Part shown: positions 1-9,640 of the stretch, one piece after another
Position numbering within the stretch: position 1 is the stretch's first letter
Layout of the letters: each line of letters begins with the position of its first letter
Assembly (NCBI GenBank): GCA_017541825.1
Contig: JAFXYJ010000097.1
Span: forward strand, 1-38,730
Length of the DNA stretch: 38,730 nt
Reading direction: 5' to 3'
Origin: Oscillospiraceae bacterium
GTDB taxonomy: Bacteria > Bacillota > Clostridia > Oscillospirales > Oscillospiraceae
Notes under the pieces: model-generated
Told to the model about the DNA's origin: nothing
Databases searched by the model: none
What the model saw: only the letters and a program-made list of their open reading frames with translations
Made by a program: the position numbers and the translations under genes

Positions 1-1
1 G

Positions 2-145
2 CCCACGGACGCCCCCGCGGCCGAGCCCACGGACGCCCCGGCGGCGGAGCCCACGGACGCCCCAGCGGCGGAGCCCACGGACACTCCGGCGGCGGAGCCC
101 ACCGACGCCCCGGCGGCGGAGCCCACGGACGCTCCGGCGACGGAG
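2..145 (+). repeat. Six tandem 24-bp units encoding PTDAPAAE
   Basis: Six consecutive 24-bp units encode PTDAPAAE with small variations (one PTDTPAAE, one ending PATE). They are GC-rich and nearly identical at DNA level, and the array probably extends upstream of the window. It forms a Pro/Ala/acidic stalk-like segment of the adhesin and could change length by slippage or recombination. Confidence 0.93.
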
Positions 146-3100
146 CAGCCTGCGGCTGCCGAGGAAGGCGAGGAGGCCGAGGAGGTCGAGACCACCGTCA
201 CCAACGCCGACGGCACGACGACCAAGAAGAAGGTACGCATGCCCGCCATGACCTTCAGCAAGACGGTCAGCGGCGTGACGATCACTGTCAAGGCCGAGGC
301 CGGCACCTTCCCCTCCGGGACGAAGATGAAGGTCGAGAAGGTCAAGGCCGACGCGGTCCTGGGCGCTGCCGGCAGCGCGGTCAACAACGAGGCCGACGCG
401 GTCGTGATGTTCAAGATCACCTTCGAGGACGCCGAGGGCAAGGCCGTCAAGCCTCTCAAGAAACTGAACTACATCTTCTGGTCCTCCGCCATTGCGAAGG
501 CCGAGTTCGGCCGGATCATCCGCGTGGACCGCGTCAAGAACAGCCGCACCAAAGAGATCACATACAAGCCCGCGCTGATCAAGCAGCTCAACTCCGGGAC
601 CAAAAACGGTCTCCGTTTCGAGGCGAGCAAGATCACCTTCTACGGCTTCGCGATTTTCGACAAGACCGAGGAAGAACTCAAAGCAGAGAATTTGGACGCT
701 GTCCTGGCCGAGATCGACGAGGACGACGAAACTGGCCCCGCCCTGGCCGAGGACGAGGAGCTCGATCTCGACGACGAGACCGGGGAAACCGAAGCGGCTG
801 ACGCCGCCCCCGCGGCCGACGCCGAGACCCCCGCGGCCGACACGGAGACCCCCGCGGCCGACGCGGAGACTCCCGCGGCCGACGCGGAGACTCCCGCGGC
901 CGACGCCGAGACCCCCGCGGCCGACGACGAGACTCCCGCGGCCGACGCCGAGACCCCCGCGGCCGACGACGAGACTCCCGCGGCTGACGCCGAGACCTCC
1001 GAGGTCGACGCGGAGATGCCCGCCGTGAAGTTCTACCAGAAGCTCGACTCTCTGATCGTGAGCGTGGAGGCCGAGGAGGGCACCTTCCCGCGCGGCACGC
1101 AGATGTATCTCGCCTGGGTCACCGACACGGCCACGCTGAGCACCATCGAGGGTGCGGTCAGCGGCGCGGTGGTCGAGGTCAAGGCGGTGGACATCACCTT
1201 CAAGGATATCGACGGCAAAGAGATCGAGCCTGCCAAGCCGATCCGCGTCGTCATGCGCGACGAGATGATCCGCGACGCGGAGAACATCGAGGTCGTCCAC
1301 GTTGACGACGAAAACAACGCGACCGTGATGGAGCAGGACAACACCGGCACCAAGGCCGACGAGGTCGCCTTCAATTCTGACAGCTTCTCGGTCTACGGCT
1401 ATGTCAGCGTCATCATCGAGGACACGATCATCACATCCGACGGCAGCACCTACAAGGTCACGCTGACCGCGCCTGACGAGGCCGGGATCCCAGAGGATGC
1501 GAAACTCGAGATCACCGAGGTCCAGGGACGGGATTATCACAACTATATTTCCCGCTCTGCGGATTATCTTGACCGCGACGTCGGCTCCATCGGCTACGTC
1601 AAGTTCCTGGATATCTCCATTGTCCATGGCGGCAAGCACCTGCAGCCCCAGGCTCCGGTGAATGTGGAGATCAAGCTGCTCGACGCCGCCGGCGCCTCTG
1701 ACCTGAAAGTCATCCACTTCGGCAGCAAGACCGAGGAGGTCCCCTGCACGGTCGACGGCGACACGCTGACCTTTGAAGCCACCGGCTTCTCCGTGTACGC
1801 GGTCATCGAGCCCAGCAGCGGCGACAATGCTCGTATGGCGCTGGATTTCTACAGCGGCACGACCAAGATCGCCACCATGTACGTCAAGAACGATGATACG
1901 GCGGAAGAACTCGAGACGATCATTTACGATCCCGGCGCCGGCTCGCTGGGGCAGGGCGAGCTGTTCATCGGCTGGATCCAGGATAATCAGAATTTCACCA
2001 CGGCGGATCTTGGCAGCGTCCTGACAATAGATGAAATCCGCGAGTGGGCCGCAGCTCAACAGATCACCGAGAACAATCCCATGACCCACCACCGGTTCGA
2101 CGCCGCGATCTGCAAGCTGTACACCATTACTTATAAAGATCTGGATAACGAAACCGGATACACCGGCCAGGTCGTAGGCATGCAGGCCGTTCCGGTCAAG
2201 TCCAGCGAATATGGCACCGCCTATGCCAGCCACACAGTTTTCATGGGCTATACGCCGGCTGACGATGTACACGTTTTCGAGGGCTGGATACTCGACCAGG
2301 AATCGGTAGACAATGTAGAAGACAATGAACAGCATCCCATTCCTGCTGACCGGATCTATGAGAACAACGATCCGATTTCCATCAAGGGCGATATCGTATT
2401 CCATGTCAACGCACCCAAGGGCGCCTGGCTGATCTTCGACGAAAACGGCAAGGGCGGCAAATTCAACGCGCCGCAGTTCATCAAAGTCGACGAGGTCACA
2501 CAGCGGCCTTGCGCCGATACGGAAATGACCCGTAAGGGCTACACGTTCGGCGGCTGGTATGATACCAAAGAGCATGCGGACGCCCACGGAGCCAATCCGA
2601 ACGTCACGACGGGCAGCGTTACGTTTGGGCAGGCACTGACAGCGAAGACCACGATCTATGCCAGCTGGATCCCCAACACTTATGCGCCGTACACGGTCAT
2701 TCTCTGGGGGCAGAAGCTCAACGCCGCGGGCACCGACGTTACAAACGAATACGACGTTCTCGGCTCCTACGTGAACAATAACGGCAGGGTGGGCACTAAT
2801 ATTCCTTATACCTTTGTCAACAACGGGGACGAGGACTACGTGACCGGCGTAGGCAACGGCAACGGCCACTACACCGGCTTCTGCCTGACCCCGGCGAGCG
2901 CAAACCAGCGGGTCACGATCACGCCCGAGGGCGACGCGGTCCTGAACCTGTACTATGACCGGATCCAGTATAACTTCAAATTCTATCTGTACAGAGACGG
3001 GACGCAGAACAACCGCTATGATTATGCCAACAACTCGGGCAACGGCCGCAACCTGAATGATCTTGTCACTTGGTATGAAAATCAGACGCAGCACCCGAGC

Positions 3101-6100
3101 GTAACTGGCCGGGATATTCTATCTGAAACTGTTGGTGGAAGGACCTATTATTACTTTATCATGCAGGCCTATTATGGCGAGAGCATCAGCGCCAAGTGGC
3201 CCAAGTATGATCAGATCACAGGCGCCAACGGTCGAGAAGCCGTCAGCTTCGTCATGATGGTCGGCACGAAACTGAAACCTAATCCAACAAACACGGGCTC
3301 CGGTACTGTGAAGGGTGTTATCACCGTCATGGACGACAACATCCTGGGTGCCACGAATAATGCCAACGGCAACTATGTTGTCATCCGTTTCCCGGGCAAC
3401 TTTAACAACTGGCGGTATCATATCTGGCTGGAGACGGTCGAGGGCGAAGATTATACCGGTAAGCCCACATATACCTATGAAGGAAAAACGTATTACGAGG
3501 AGACTGTCCAGGTCGTTCGGTCCAGTAATACTGAACCGAAAAGCCAGAACGAGCCGACATATGAGGGCTTTGACTATGTCCTGAGAGTAGGCCAGACCAA
3601 TGGTGTTTGGCAAGCATCGAATAGAATCACCACTGTCGATGAAAAAGGGCATAAGTATGGAACCGCTTGGACAACCACCGAAGGCGGCACCACCCTTCAT
3701 CATCTGAATTATGTGTATAACCGTCAGGTATTCCGAATCACCTACTTCGACGGCAACTATGTTGACGGCAAAGGCAACACGATCCAGAACCGAGCCACAC
3801 AGTTGCTGCATGAAAGTCCGGAGATCCCGCAGGGTGCGACTATCCAGGATCAGTACAGGAACTATACGCCTGCTCAGACAGAAGGTTACGTCTTCCAGGG
3901 CTGGTATGTAGACGAAGGCTGTACCACGCCGTATTCTTGGAGCACTATGCCGATCGGCGGCATCAAGGTCTACGCCAAATGGGTACAGGTGCAGTACCGT
4001 GTGATCATGCATCCCAATGCGGGAACTGACCCGAACCTGAGCTGGGGCTCTGACACTGTCAGTATGTCTTTCCGTGTGGATTATAACGGAACGGTAAGCT
4101 TGCCTACCGGCACCCGCGAGGGCAGCGGCTATGCTTTCGTCGGCTGGTATACGGATCCAAGCTGCAGTCCCGATTCCATGTTCAGTGGGGATACCAAACT
4201 GAACGATACCACCGTTACGACGCCTTATGACAAGACAGAAGCAACGGAGTTGAATAAATGGGGCAACCCCTATCAGAGCGGCGGACAATATGTCGATGAA
4301 GAAGGCAACCCGCTGAGTCCCACCTGGAACAAAGACTCCAACGAGAATCGTTTCTGGATCACCAAAAAGCTGGATCTATACGCCAAGTGGCGCAAGATCA
4401 TGGACGATACCGAGGGTATCCAGGTAGAGTACTGGCCCACCGACAATCAAGGCCGTGAGGGCAGCAACCCGCCGGTAGACGCAACGCTGTACCCCGACCA
4501 GACGGACTCCACCGCCCAGGCGGCCTGCACGGCCCCCGCGGGACTGTACTTCAAGCACTGGGTCATCCAGACATGGGATCCCGATGCCGATAATGGTGAA
4601 GGTGGTACAGGCGCATTCGTGGACGTTCCGGGTCTTGATCCGGTCCTGCCGGGCGGTCACTTCAACGTGCAGGAGCAGTACGCGCACAAGGAGCCCGATC
4701 CGGACAATCCCGGCCAGTTCCTCTACACGATGCGGCTCCGCGCAGAGTACCAGGCACCCGAAAACGACGTCCCGACGCACATCAACTGGTACAACAACGA
4801 CACCACCGGCGTCTATACAACAGACAGCCAGGGCGCGGACGGTCCTCTCCAGATCAACGAGGCTGTTAACATCCACGCGCCGCTGACCCGCGAGGGCTAC
4901 AAGTTCCTCGGCTGGGCGCGGCTGGTAGAGGAATCCAACGCTGACGGCACCCCGAAGAAGATTGGCGGAGTGTCGATCGAAAACCTGAATCTGCCCCTCA
5001 CGGAGGACGATCTGTTCCTGCGGTATGTCGGGGAAGGCACCTCCGCCCACTTTGAGGCGCAGGATCCGGATAACGGTGATGCCTGGGTTCCCGTCACGCA
5101 GGTCGCGGCCGACGAACGGCTTGACTACCACGGCCTGGTCGCCGTGTGGGAGGTCCAGACCTACCCGGTGACGATCGGCAAGACCGTTGAAAACGGCTCT
5201 GCCGCGGACAACGCTATCGCCTTCAAGATCACTTACACCTTCAGCGATACGGCCCTGACCGGCGGAGATGTATCTTTGACCAACGGGCAGACAATCGTGC
5301 TGAAATCCGGTGACGATCCCATCGCGGTACCCTACGGCACCATTATCACCGTGGAAGAGGTCAGTGTCGCAGACTCCTACGATGTCGCTGACTACGACGT
5401 CGAGTACATCGCAGAGAGGACGACCGACGCGAACGGCACGACGATCGATCCGACAGTCACCGTCGCTCCGGAGACCGATACCACAAATCAGTTCAAGGTC
5501 ACCGGCGCCACGACCGTCACGGTAAAGAACACGCCGAAATACGGCACGCTGGAGATCAAGAAGACCACCGTTCCCGAGGGGATCACCAAGACCTTCCAGG
5601 CCAAGGTGAAGAACGCTGCCGGCCAGTATGTCATCCAGGCAGCGGATGGGACGATCACCTTCGGCACCGAAGAGCAGGCAACCGTCTTTGAGTTCTCCGC
5701 GAGCGCTCCGAAGACCATCGCCAATCTTCCTGCGGACACCTACACGGTCGAGGAGCAGATGGGCGAGAATGTTCAGGTGGACGGCTATCGCTACGTGGAC
5801 ACTTCCTATGCGTTCAGCTCCGGCGAGACGACTCTGGAAGCGGCAGTTGTGAGCCCCAACACGACCACGACCGTCACGGTCACCAACAACTACATCCAGC
5901 TCACGAACGTGAAGATCCAGAAGACTCTGGTGGACGACAATCCGAAGGGCGACAGCTTCACCTTCACGCTGCAGATCATGATCGGCGAAGAAGATGTGAC
6001 CGCTGATTATCTGCCCGGTATGACTGTGACCGATGGTGGTGATCCCGTGCAGCTGACCGAAGCCACTGTCACCGTGACGCCCGGCACCGAGACCAAGACC

Positions 6101-6769
6101 GGTTTCGTGATAGTCAACGGACTGCCTGTCGGCGCCTCCCTGGTAGTCACCGAGACCGGTGATAACCTCAGCGACTACACCACCACGTACGCTGTGAACG
6201 GCGGGACCGCCGCCGACGGCACCAGCGGCACGATCACGGCTCTGGCTGCCCCGGCTGAGGGCTCGTACCCCAACAGCTTTGAGTTCACCAACACGCGCAA
6301 GACGTTCGCGATCGACTTCAAGAAGACCAATCTTGAAGGTACCCAGCTCAGCGGCGCCGAGTTCACTCTCGGCCGGAAGGACGCGAATGACGCGTACGCC
6401 ATCTATCTGGAAGGCGGTCTGAAGATCGGCCTGATGGAGAATGTGGAGCTTGTCTCCGGCGACTACGAGCTGACAGAGACCAAGGCCCCCGACGGGTACG
6501 TGTTCTTCACCAGCAAGATCCACTTCACTGTCGGCAGCGACGGCACGGTGACGCTGGAAGATGGCACGCCCGATACCCTCGCGGAGGTCACAGCGGCCAC
6601 CGAGACCACCAACGCGCTGATCACCATCAAGAACACGCCGGGCGCGGCGCTGCCGAACGCCGGCGGGGAAGGGACCCTTGCCTACACTCTGGGCGGTCTG
6701 TTCCTGATCGGCGTCAGCCTGACCTGGATCATCCTCCGCCGCAGACGCGAAAAGTATTACGAAGCATAA
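2..6769 (+). CDS. Giant repeat-rich LPXTG-type surface adhesin, 5' end outside the window
   Basis: The frame is open from base 2 to the stop, so the gene begins upstream and the ATG at 239 is internal. About 2255 residues are visible. In order: an octapeptide array (2-145), a beta-domain (about 239-650), an acidic heptapeptide array (809-997), two further related beta-domains (about 1019-1400 and 1420-1810), then InlB/Listeria-Bacteroides-type repeats (about 2160-5150) recognised by GYxFxGWY signatures near 2530, 3885, 4125 and 4893. At least four Cna-B/SpaA-like domains follow (about 5160-6640); the last carries an E-box (YELTETKAPDGY) typical of isopeptide-stabilised folds. The C-terminus is a sorting signal: LPNAG at 6650-6664, a hydrophobic stretch, and an Arg-rich tail. 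It is probably covalently wall-anchored or incorporated into a pilus by the sortases downstream. The ligand is unknown; a role in adhesion is inferred from architecture. Confidence 0.9.
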   Translation, partial: PTDAPAAEPTDAPAAEPTDAPAAEPTDTPAAEPTDAPAAEPTDAPATEQPAAAEEGEEAEEVETTVTNADGTTTKKKVRMPAMTFSKTVSGVTITVKAEAGTFPSGTKMKVEKVKADAVLGAAGSAVNNEADAVVMFKITFEDAEGKAVKPLKKLNYIFWSSAIAKAEFGRIIRVDRVKNSRTKEITYKPALIKQLNSGTKNGLRFEASKITFYGFAIFDKTEEELKAENLDAVLAEIDEDDETGPALAEDEELDLDDETGETEAADAAPAADAETPAADTETPAADAETPAADAETPAADAETPAADDETPAADAETPAADDETPAADAETSEVDAEMPAVKFYQKLDSLIVSVEAEEGTFPRGTQMYLAWVTDTATLSTIEGAVSGAVVEVKAVDITFKDIDGKEIEPAKPIRVVMRDEMIRDAENIEVVHVDDENNATVMEQDNTGTKADEVAFNSDSFSVYGYVSVIIEDTIITSDGSTYKVTLTAPDEAGIPEDAKLEITEVQGRDYHNYISRSADYLDRDVGSIGYVKFLDISIVHGGKHLQPQAPVNVEIKLLDAAGASDLKVIHFGSKTEEVPCTVDGDTLTFEATGFSVYAVIEPSSGDNARMALDFYSGTTKIATMYVKNDDTAEELETIIYDPGAGSLGQGELFIGWIQDNQNFTTADLGSVLTIDEIREWAAAQQITENNPMTHHRFDAAICKLYTITYKDLDNETGYTGQVVGMQAVPVKSSEYGTAYASHTVFMGYTPADDVHVFEGWILDQESVDNVEDNEQHPIPADRIYENNDPISIKGDIVFHVNAPKGAWLIFDENGKGGKFNAPQFIKVDEVTQRPCADTEMTRKGYTFGGWYDTKEHADAHGANPNVTTGSVTFGQALTAKTTIYASWIPNTYAPYTVILWGQKLNAAGTDVTNEYDVLGSYVNNNGRVGTNIPYTFVNNGDEDYVTGVGNGNGHYTGFCLTPASANQRVTITPEGDAVLNLYYDRIQYNFKFYLYRDGTQNNRYDYANNSGNGRNLNDLVTWYENQTQHPSVTGRDILSETVGGRTYYYFIMQAYYGESISAKWPKYDQITGANGREAVSFVMMVGTKLKPNPTNTGSGTVKGVITVMDDNILGATNNANGNYVVIRFPGNFNNWRYHIWLETVEGEDYTGKPTYTYEGKTYYEETVQVVRSSNTEPKSQNEPTYEGFDYVLRVGQTNGVWQASNRITTVDEKGHKYGTAWTTTEGGTTLHHLNYVYNRQVFRITYFDGNYVDGKGNTIQNRATQLLHESPEIPQGATIQDQYRNYTPAQTEGYVFQGWYVDEGCTTPYSWSTMPIGGIKVYAKWVQVQYRVIMHPNAGTDPNLSWGSDTVSMSFRVDYNGTVSLPTGTREGSGYAFVGWYTDPSCSPDSMFSGDTKLNDTTVTTPYDKTEATELNKWGNPYQSGGQYVDEEGNPLSPTWNKDSNENRFWITKKLDLYAKWRKIMDDTEGIQVEYWPTDNQGREGSNPPVDATLYPDQTDSTAQAACTAPAGLYFKHWVIQTWDPDADNGEGGTGAFVDVPGLDPVLPGGHFNVQEQYAHKEPDPDNPGQFLYTMRLRAEYQAPENDVPTHINWYNNDTTGVYTTDSQGADGPLQINEAVNIHAPLTREGYKFLGWARLVEESNADGTPKKIGGVSIENLNLPLTEDDLFLRYVGEGTSAHFEAQDPDNGDAWVPVTQVAADERLDYHGLVAVWEVQTYPVTIGKTVENGSAADNAIAFKITYTFSDTALTGGDVSLTNGQTIVLKSGDDPIAVPYGTIITVEEVSVADSYDVADYDVEYIAERTTDANGTTIDPTVTVAPETDTTNQFKVTGATTVTVKNTPKYGTLEIKKTTVPEGITKTFQAKVKNAAGQYVIQAADGTITFGTEEQATVFEFSASAPKTIANLPADTYTVEEQMGENVQVDGYRYVDTSYAFSSGETTLEAAVVSPNTTTTVTVTNNYIQLTNVKIQKTLVDDNPKGDSFTFTLQIMIGEEDVTADYLPGMTVTDGGDPVQLTEATVTVTPGTETKTGFVIVNGLPVGASLVVTETGDNLSDYTTTYAVNGGTAADGTSGTITALAAPAEGSYPNSFEFTNTRKTFAIDFKKTNLEGTQLSGAEFTLGRKDANDAYAIYLEGGLKIGLMENVELVSGDYELTETKAPDGYVFFTSKIHFTVGSDGTVTLEDGTPDTLAEVTAATETTNALITIKNTPGAALPNAGGEGTLAYTLGGLFLIGVSLTWIILRRRREKYYEA
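809..997 (+). repeat. Nine tandem 21-bp units encoding PAAD(A/D/T)ET
   Basis: Nine 21-bp units encode the heptapeptide PAADAET, with A, D or T at the fifth place. A degenerate tenth unit (SEVDAEM) follows. The period (21 bp) differs from the 24-bp array at the start of the window, although composition is similar. It links two related beta-domains of the same protein. Confidence 0.93.
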
Positions 6770-6785
6770 CCCCGGCAATTTTCAC

Positions 6786-6816
6786 CTGAACCCCTCTCCT
6801 GAGGGGAGGGGTTCAG
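6786..6816. terminator. Inverted repeat after the adhesin gene, possible weak terminator
   Basis: Eleven-base arms (6786-6796 and 6806-6816) form a GC-rich hairpin 16 bases after the adhesin stop. No T-run follows on the plus strand, while AAAATT-type sequence lies on the other side, so termination of the adhesin transcript is plausible but not strong. Confidence 0.5.
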
Positions 6817-6890
6817 CATGAAAATAACAGAAAACGTCAAAAACAACCGATAATACGTGCTTTTGTTGATGTTTTCTTTGATGGCAGCCG

Positions 6891-6899
6891 TGTTATGAT
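6891..6899 (+). promoter_or_regulatory. Extended -10 promoter candidate for the major pilin gene
   Basis: TGTTATGAT matches an extended -10 element (TG, one base, then TATGAT). The upstream T-rich sequence (TTTTCT at 6872-6877, 16-base spacer) is a poor -35. A leader of about 105 bases would separate it from the pilin start. It sits after the adhesin hairpin, which suits separate transcription of the pilin. Confidence 0.5.
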
Positions 6900-7012
6900 G
6901 GTCCTAACAGAGGAGGACGCGGCCGCTGATAGATCCCCCCGCACCGCGAAACCCCGCATAACCTTGGAAGCAAAACATATTTAAAAATAAACAAGGAAAG
7001 GAAATCAAAACC

Positions 7013-8557
7013 ATGAAAACAAGCAAAAAGATTCTGGCGCTGGTTCTCGTATTCGTGATGATGATGGCCCTGAGCGTTGTCGCCTTCGCAGCTGACGGCG
7101 ACACTCCCACCGGCAGCATCACCCTCAAGAATGCCACCAAGGGCTACGTGTATCAGGCATATAAGATCCTGGACGCCACCTATAAAGTCATTGGGGAAGG
7201 TGAAAGTGCAACGACAGCTGTTTCTTACACTACGAAGAACCCGACAGATTTCAATGCCTCTGATTCTCCCTGGACTGTTGGCACGATTGCTGACTCCAAC
7301 GGTAATTACAACGTTCAGCTCAAAGAGGGCAAAACGGCTGACGATGTGAACACGTGGATCAAGAACAATCTCTCGAAGTTCACTGCCATTAAGCCGACAA
7401 CAGGTGCGGACACAAATGGTGTCGCAACAGCCGCGGCTGTTAAGTGGACCGGCCTTGCTTTTGGTTATTACTACATTACGTCCGGACTCGGTGCGAATGT
7501 GACCGTCGACTCCACGACTCCCGATGTGGAAGTCTACGATAAGAACACGACTACGCCCGTGGATCCTGTGAAGACGATCATTGAGGTTGACGGCACGGCA
7601 CAGGACAAAATCACACAGGCCAACGCTCATGTCGGCAGTGTCGTTAAGTTCATGATCGAAGCCAAGACCAACAACTGGATCGATAAAGATACCATCCGTA
7701 CTGAGTGGGAAGTGACCGATACCCCCACCAACATGACGATTGATCTTACTACTGTTGAAGTTAAAGTTAACGGAACCAAGCTGACTTCTGGTTATACTGC
7801 AACGCTTACCGAGGGTGTTCTTAAAGTCAATATCCCGATGGTCGATAGTGATGGCAACAGTGTTTACCCGGCCAACACCCTCGACGCGAACAACACGATT
7901 TATGGCCTGATCCCCATTGAGATCACCTATAAAGCTACCATTACTGCGGAAGCCGCTTCGGCCCCTGCAAAGAACCAGCTGCCTGGTGACAATCCGCCTC
8001 CCCCTGTTGTGGTTAATACCCATGCTTTCCAGATTGCCAAGACCGATGGCACTAATCCTCTGCCCGGTGCTCAGTTCGAGCTTTGGTCCGCCAAGGGCGG
8101 CACCGGAGCTGCTGCGAAGCTGACCTTCATTGACAACGGTGACGGCACTTACACCTATTCTGAGACTGCTCCGAGCGGTGGATCCCTGGTCACTACACTT
8201 GATATGACCACCAACACCACAATCGTCGTTAAAGGTCTGGATACTGCTTGGACCTACACTCTGAAGGAGATCAAGGTCCCCGACGGCTACAACCAGGCTG
8301 CGGATATCACAATCCAGGGCTCTTCCCTCACAAAGGTTGAAGAGACGACGACACAGAATGGAACGTCTACAACCACGACGCTCGTTGATACTTCTGTCAA
8401 TTCCACTGCGCTCTATAAAGAGACTGTTGAGAACAAGGCCGGCACTGAGCTGCCCAGCACCGGCGGCATCGGCACCACGCTGTTCTACGTGTTCGGCTCC
8501 ATCCTGGTGATCGGCGCGGGCGTCGTGCTGGTCTCCAAGCGCAAGGTCAACGAGTAA
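7013..8557 (+). CDS. Major pilin-like protein with LPSTG anchor (isopeptide/SpaA type)
   Basis: The 514-residue protein has a Sec signal peptide (residues 1-27, ending AFA), Ig-like pilin domains and a C-terminal Cna-B-like domain. It ends in LPSTG (residues 480-484), a hydrophobic stretch and the tail SKRKVNE. A candidate pilin-motif lysine is K177 in VEVYDKN, the type of residue used by class C sortases for inter-subunit bonds. An E-box (YTLKEIKVPDGYN, Glu419) suggests an intramolecular isopeptide bond. An AAGGAAAGG ribosome binding site precedes the ATG. The class C sortase gene follows directly, so this is the likely polymerised shaft subunit. The shaft role is inferred from motifs and order. 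Confidence 0.88.
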   Translation: MKTSKKILALVLVFVMMMALSVVAFAADGDTPTGSITLKNATKGYVYQAYKILDATYKVIGEGESATTAVSYTTKNPTDFNASDSPWTVGTIADSNGNYNVQLKEGKTADDVNTWIKNNLSKFTAIKPTTGADTNGVATAAAVKWTGLAFGYYYITSGLGANVTVDSTTPDVEVYDKNTTTPVDPVKTIIEVDGTAQDKITQANAHVGSVVKFMIEAKTNNWIDKDTIRTEWEVTDTPTNMTIDLTTVEVKVNGTKLTSGYTATLTEGVLKVNIPMVDSDGNSVYPANTLDANNTIYGLIPIEITYKATITAEAASAPAKNQLPGDNPPPPVVVNTHAFQIAKTDGTNPLPGAQFELWSAKGGTGAAAKLTFIDNGDGTYTYSETAPSGGSLVTTLDMTTNTTIVVKGLDTAWTYTLKEIKVPDGYNQAADITIQGSSLTKVEETTTQNGTSTTTTLVDTSVNSTALYKETVENKAGTELPSTGGIGTTLFYVFGSILVIGAGVVLVSKRKVNE

Positions 8558-8570
8558 TTATCACCCGATC

Positions 8571-8602
8571 GAATGAGGGGCGGCAAGCCCCGCCCCTCAT
8601 TC
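8571..8602 (+). terminator. Perfect 13-bp hairpin between pilin and class C sortase genes
   Basis: Arms 8571-8583 and 8590-8602 are perfectly complementary, with a six-base loop. Only a weak T-containing stretch follows (CTTATCCCTTTT). No new promoter is visible before the sortase at 8638, so it may act as a partial terminator or a 3'-end stabiliser that leaves pilin mRNA in excess over sortase mRNA. Confidence 0.65.
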
Positions 8603-8637
8603 CCGCTTATCCCTTTTACAACTGCAGGGAGAACCCT

Positions 8638-9612
8638 ATGGAAGCGAAGAAGAGAAAAAACAGAAAGAACGGCTTTTTCAATTTCATACTGGTTTTGATC
8701 CTTCTCATAGGGCTGTCCCTGCTGGTGTATCCGTCCTTCAGCGACTACTGGAACTCCTTTCACCAGACCCGCGCCATCGCTTCCTATATGGAGAGCGTCA
8801 GTTCCCTGGACAACACGCAGTATGACGCGATCATGGCCGCGGCACGGGAGTACAACAGCACCCTGGATACCGGCGAGTTCCGCTGGTTCCTTCCGGAGGA
8901 TCAGGTGCCGGTCTACGAGTCCCAGCTCAACATCAACGATATAGGCCAGATGGGCTATATCTCGATCGACAAGATCCACGTGCAGCTCCCGCTCTACCAC
9001 GGCACCTCGGAATCCGTGCTGCAGACCAGCATCGGCCACATCGACTGGACCAGCCTCCCCACCGGCGGGGAAGGAACGCACTGTGTGTTCTCCGGCCACC
9101 GGGGCCTGCCCTCGGCCCGGCTGTTCACCGATCTGGACAAGATGACCGACGGCGACGTATTCCAGCTCAGCATCCTCAACGAGACGCTCACCTACCAGGT
9201 GGACCAGATCCGCGTGGTGGAGCCCACGGACCTGAGCGAGCTGCAGATCGTACCCGGCAAGGATTACTGCACGCTCGTCACCTGCACCCCCTACGGCATC
9301 AACACCCACCGGCTGCTCGTGCGCGGCCACCGCGTCGCGAATCCCCAGGGCGACGCCAAGGTCGTGTCCGACGCCATGCAGATCGATACGATCTACGTCG
9401 TGCCCTTCGTGGGCGTGCCCATCCTGCTGATCCTGCTGATCATGATGCTGTTCGCCACCGGCAAGCATGCACGCCACCACGACAGCTATTCGGAGATCAC
9501 CCAGTGGGAGAGAGAGCTCCAGCGCGAGCCGGAGCCCGTACCGACCAAGCCCGGGCCGAAGCCCGAAACCGACAATGAATCGCCCCCCGGCCCGGATGGG
9601 CCCGCCACCTGA
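8638..9612 (+). CDS. Class C sortase (pilin polymerase)
   Basis: The 324-residue transpeptidase has a cytosolic basic N-terminus, a membrane segment (about residues 12-32), an extracellular sortase barrel, a second membrane segment near residues 256-278 and a Pro-rich tail. The second membrane segment is typical of class C enzymes. Catalytic residues are His154 (FSGHRG), Cys216 (TLVTCTPYG) and Arg225 (THRLLVRG). This family joins pilin subunits through isopeptide bonds. The start has AGGGAGAA five bases upstream. Likely substrates are the LPSTG pilin upstream and perhaps the LPNAG adhesin. Confidence 0.93.
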   Translation: MEAKKRKNRKNGFFNFILVLILLIGLSLLVYPSFSDYWNSFHQTRAIASYMESVSSLDNTQYDAIMAAAREYNSTLDTGEFRWFLPEDQVPVYESQLNINDIGQMGYISIDKIHVQLPLYHGTSESVLQTSIGHIDWTSLPTGGEGTHCVFSGHRGLPSARLFTDLDKMTDGDVFQLSILNETLTYQVDQIRVVEPTDLSELQIVPGKDYCTLVTCTPYGINTHRLLVRGHRVANPQGDAKVVSDAMQIDTIYVVPFVGVPILLILLIMMLFATGKHARHHDSYSEITQWERELQREPEPVPTKPGPKPETDNESPPGPDGPAT

Positions 9613-9640
9613 CCATTCTCGATTGACAGGAGGAACTGCC

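Noticed and set aside
2..997. CRISPR array
   Set aside because: The repeats have no spacers, are in frame, and encode PTDAPAAE and PAADAET within an adhesin.
4376..6778. 800-codon open frame on the minus strand opposite the adhesin gene
   Set aside because: It mirrors GC-rich codon use of the plus-strand gene, has low-complexity Gly/Arg/Val-rich translation without recognisable domains, and no ribosome binding site is evident.
9467..9640. N-terminal extension of the unanchored pilin-like protein into the sortase gene
   Set aside because: It would place 58 Arg/Pro-rich residues before the signal peptide; AGGAGG directly precedes the ATG at 9641.
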